Source: Winogradskyella sp. J14-2 (GTDB lineage: Bacteria; Bacteroidota; Bacteroidia; Flavobacteriales; Flavobacteriaceae). Taken from it: a stretch of 64,000 nt of DNA. The position numbers and the translations under genes are program-made. Below, one piece after another: positions 63,958-64,000 of the stretch (position 1 is the stretch's first letter; every line of letters begins with the position of its first letter). Under the pieces are notes generated by a model that ran no database searches, was not told the DNA's origin, and saw only the letters and a list, made by a program, of their open reading frames with translations. The DNA is taken from the NCBI RefSeq assembly GCF_001971725.1, contig NZ_CP019388.1, positions 186,001 to 250,000 on the forward strand, given 5' to 3'.

Positions 63958-64000
63958 ATGAGTGAACTAAGTGTTAAACACTTATTAGGAATAAAATATC
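63958..64000 (+). CDS. pyrB: Aspartate carbamoyltransferase, N-terminal fragment
   Basis: Only 14 codons are visible at the window end: MSELSVKHLLGIKY. This is the usual start of flavobacterial PyrB, the aspartate transcarbamylase of pyrimidine synthesis. Its ATG lies 14 bases after the pyrR stop, giving a pyrR-pyrB operon. The rest lies beyond the window. Confidence 0.8.
   Translation, partial: MSELSVKHLLGIKY

Overview
The window looks like a low-GC chromosome segment from a marine-type Flavobacteriaceae bacterium (phylum Bacteroidota). The reasons are gliding genes gldF and gldG, the type IX secretion gene porQ, a T9SS C-terminal sorting domain protein, the DUF6452/DUF6048 pair, many lipoproteins with Bacteroidota-style signal peptides, and promoters of the TTTG-N19-TAnnTTTG type. 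The genus cannot be fixed from the sequence. No phage, insertion sequence, CRISPR array, tRNA or rRNA was seen. The gene set is mostly core and housekeeping, and no intergenic gap exceeds about 300 bases.

Layout. 0-6 kb (mostly minus strand): partial acyloxyacyl hydrolase, dnaN, gldG / small membrane protein / gldF, a monooxygenase-like ABM protein and a SAM-hydroxide adenosyltransferase-family protein. 6-13 kb: a PhoH-family ATPase, purC, small lipoprotein and DinB genes, DUF6048, DUF6452, a four-helix-bundle protein and rlmD; the gaps hold several different palindromic intergenic repeats. 13-24 kb: rocD, CCC-motif and DUF2752 membrane proteins, an Smr protein, a cysteine desulfurase, a T9SS cargo, a TonB-dependent receptor and an M23 peptidase. 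24-33 kb: a coiled-coil gene, zapA, a probable 6S RNA, rny, xerD, three small beta-barrel genes (one with two frameshifts), aroQ, lpdA, a DinB-like gene and msrB. 33-44 kb: an alpha-glucan cluster with a GT4 glycogen/maltose-1-phosphate synthase, glgC, glgE, maltokinase, glgB and a GH31 glucosidase. 44-47 kb: M48 peptidase, MFS exporter and a lipoprotein with a duplicated Cys module. 47-52 kb: a polyamine-linked cassette. 52-55 kb: an ECF sigma/anti-sigma unit with two secreted adhesin-like proteins. 55-64 kb: lon, a LysM protein, porQ, cmk, a Kbp-like LysM protein, rpsA, pyrR and the start of pyrB.

How the genes work together. The glucan cluster can make ADP-glucose (GlgC), convert it to maltose-1-phosphate or glucan (GT4 enzyme), make maltose-1-phosphate from maltose (maltokinase), polymerise it (GlgE) and branch it (GlgB). 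No trehalose synthase is present in the window.

The best candidate for a little-described system is at 47.1-51.8 kb. AdoMet decarboxylase, a glutathionylspermidine-synthase-like ATP-grasp ligase, a small lipoprotein ending in Gly-Gly and a membrane-embedded spermidine-synthase-like enzyme sit together. I infer a pathway that makes a polyamine and ligates it to the C-terminal glycine of the lipoprotein. This is a hypothesis from domain logic and gene order, not something the sequence proves.
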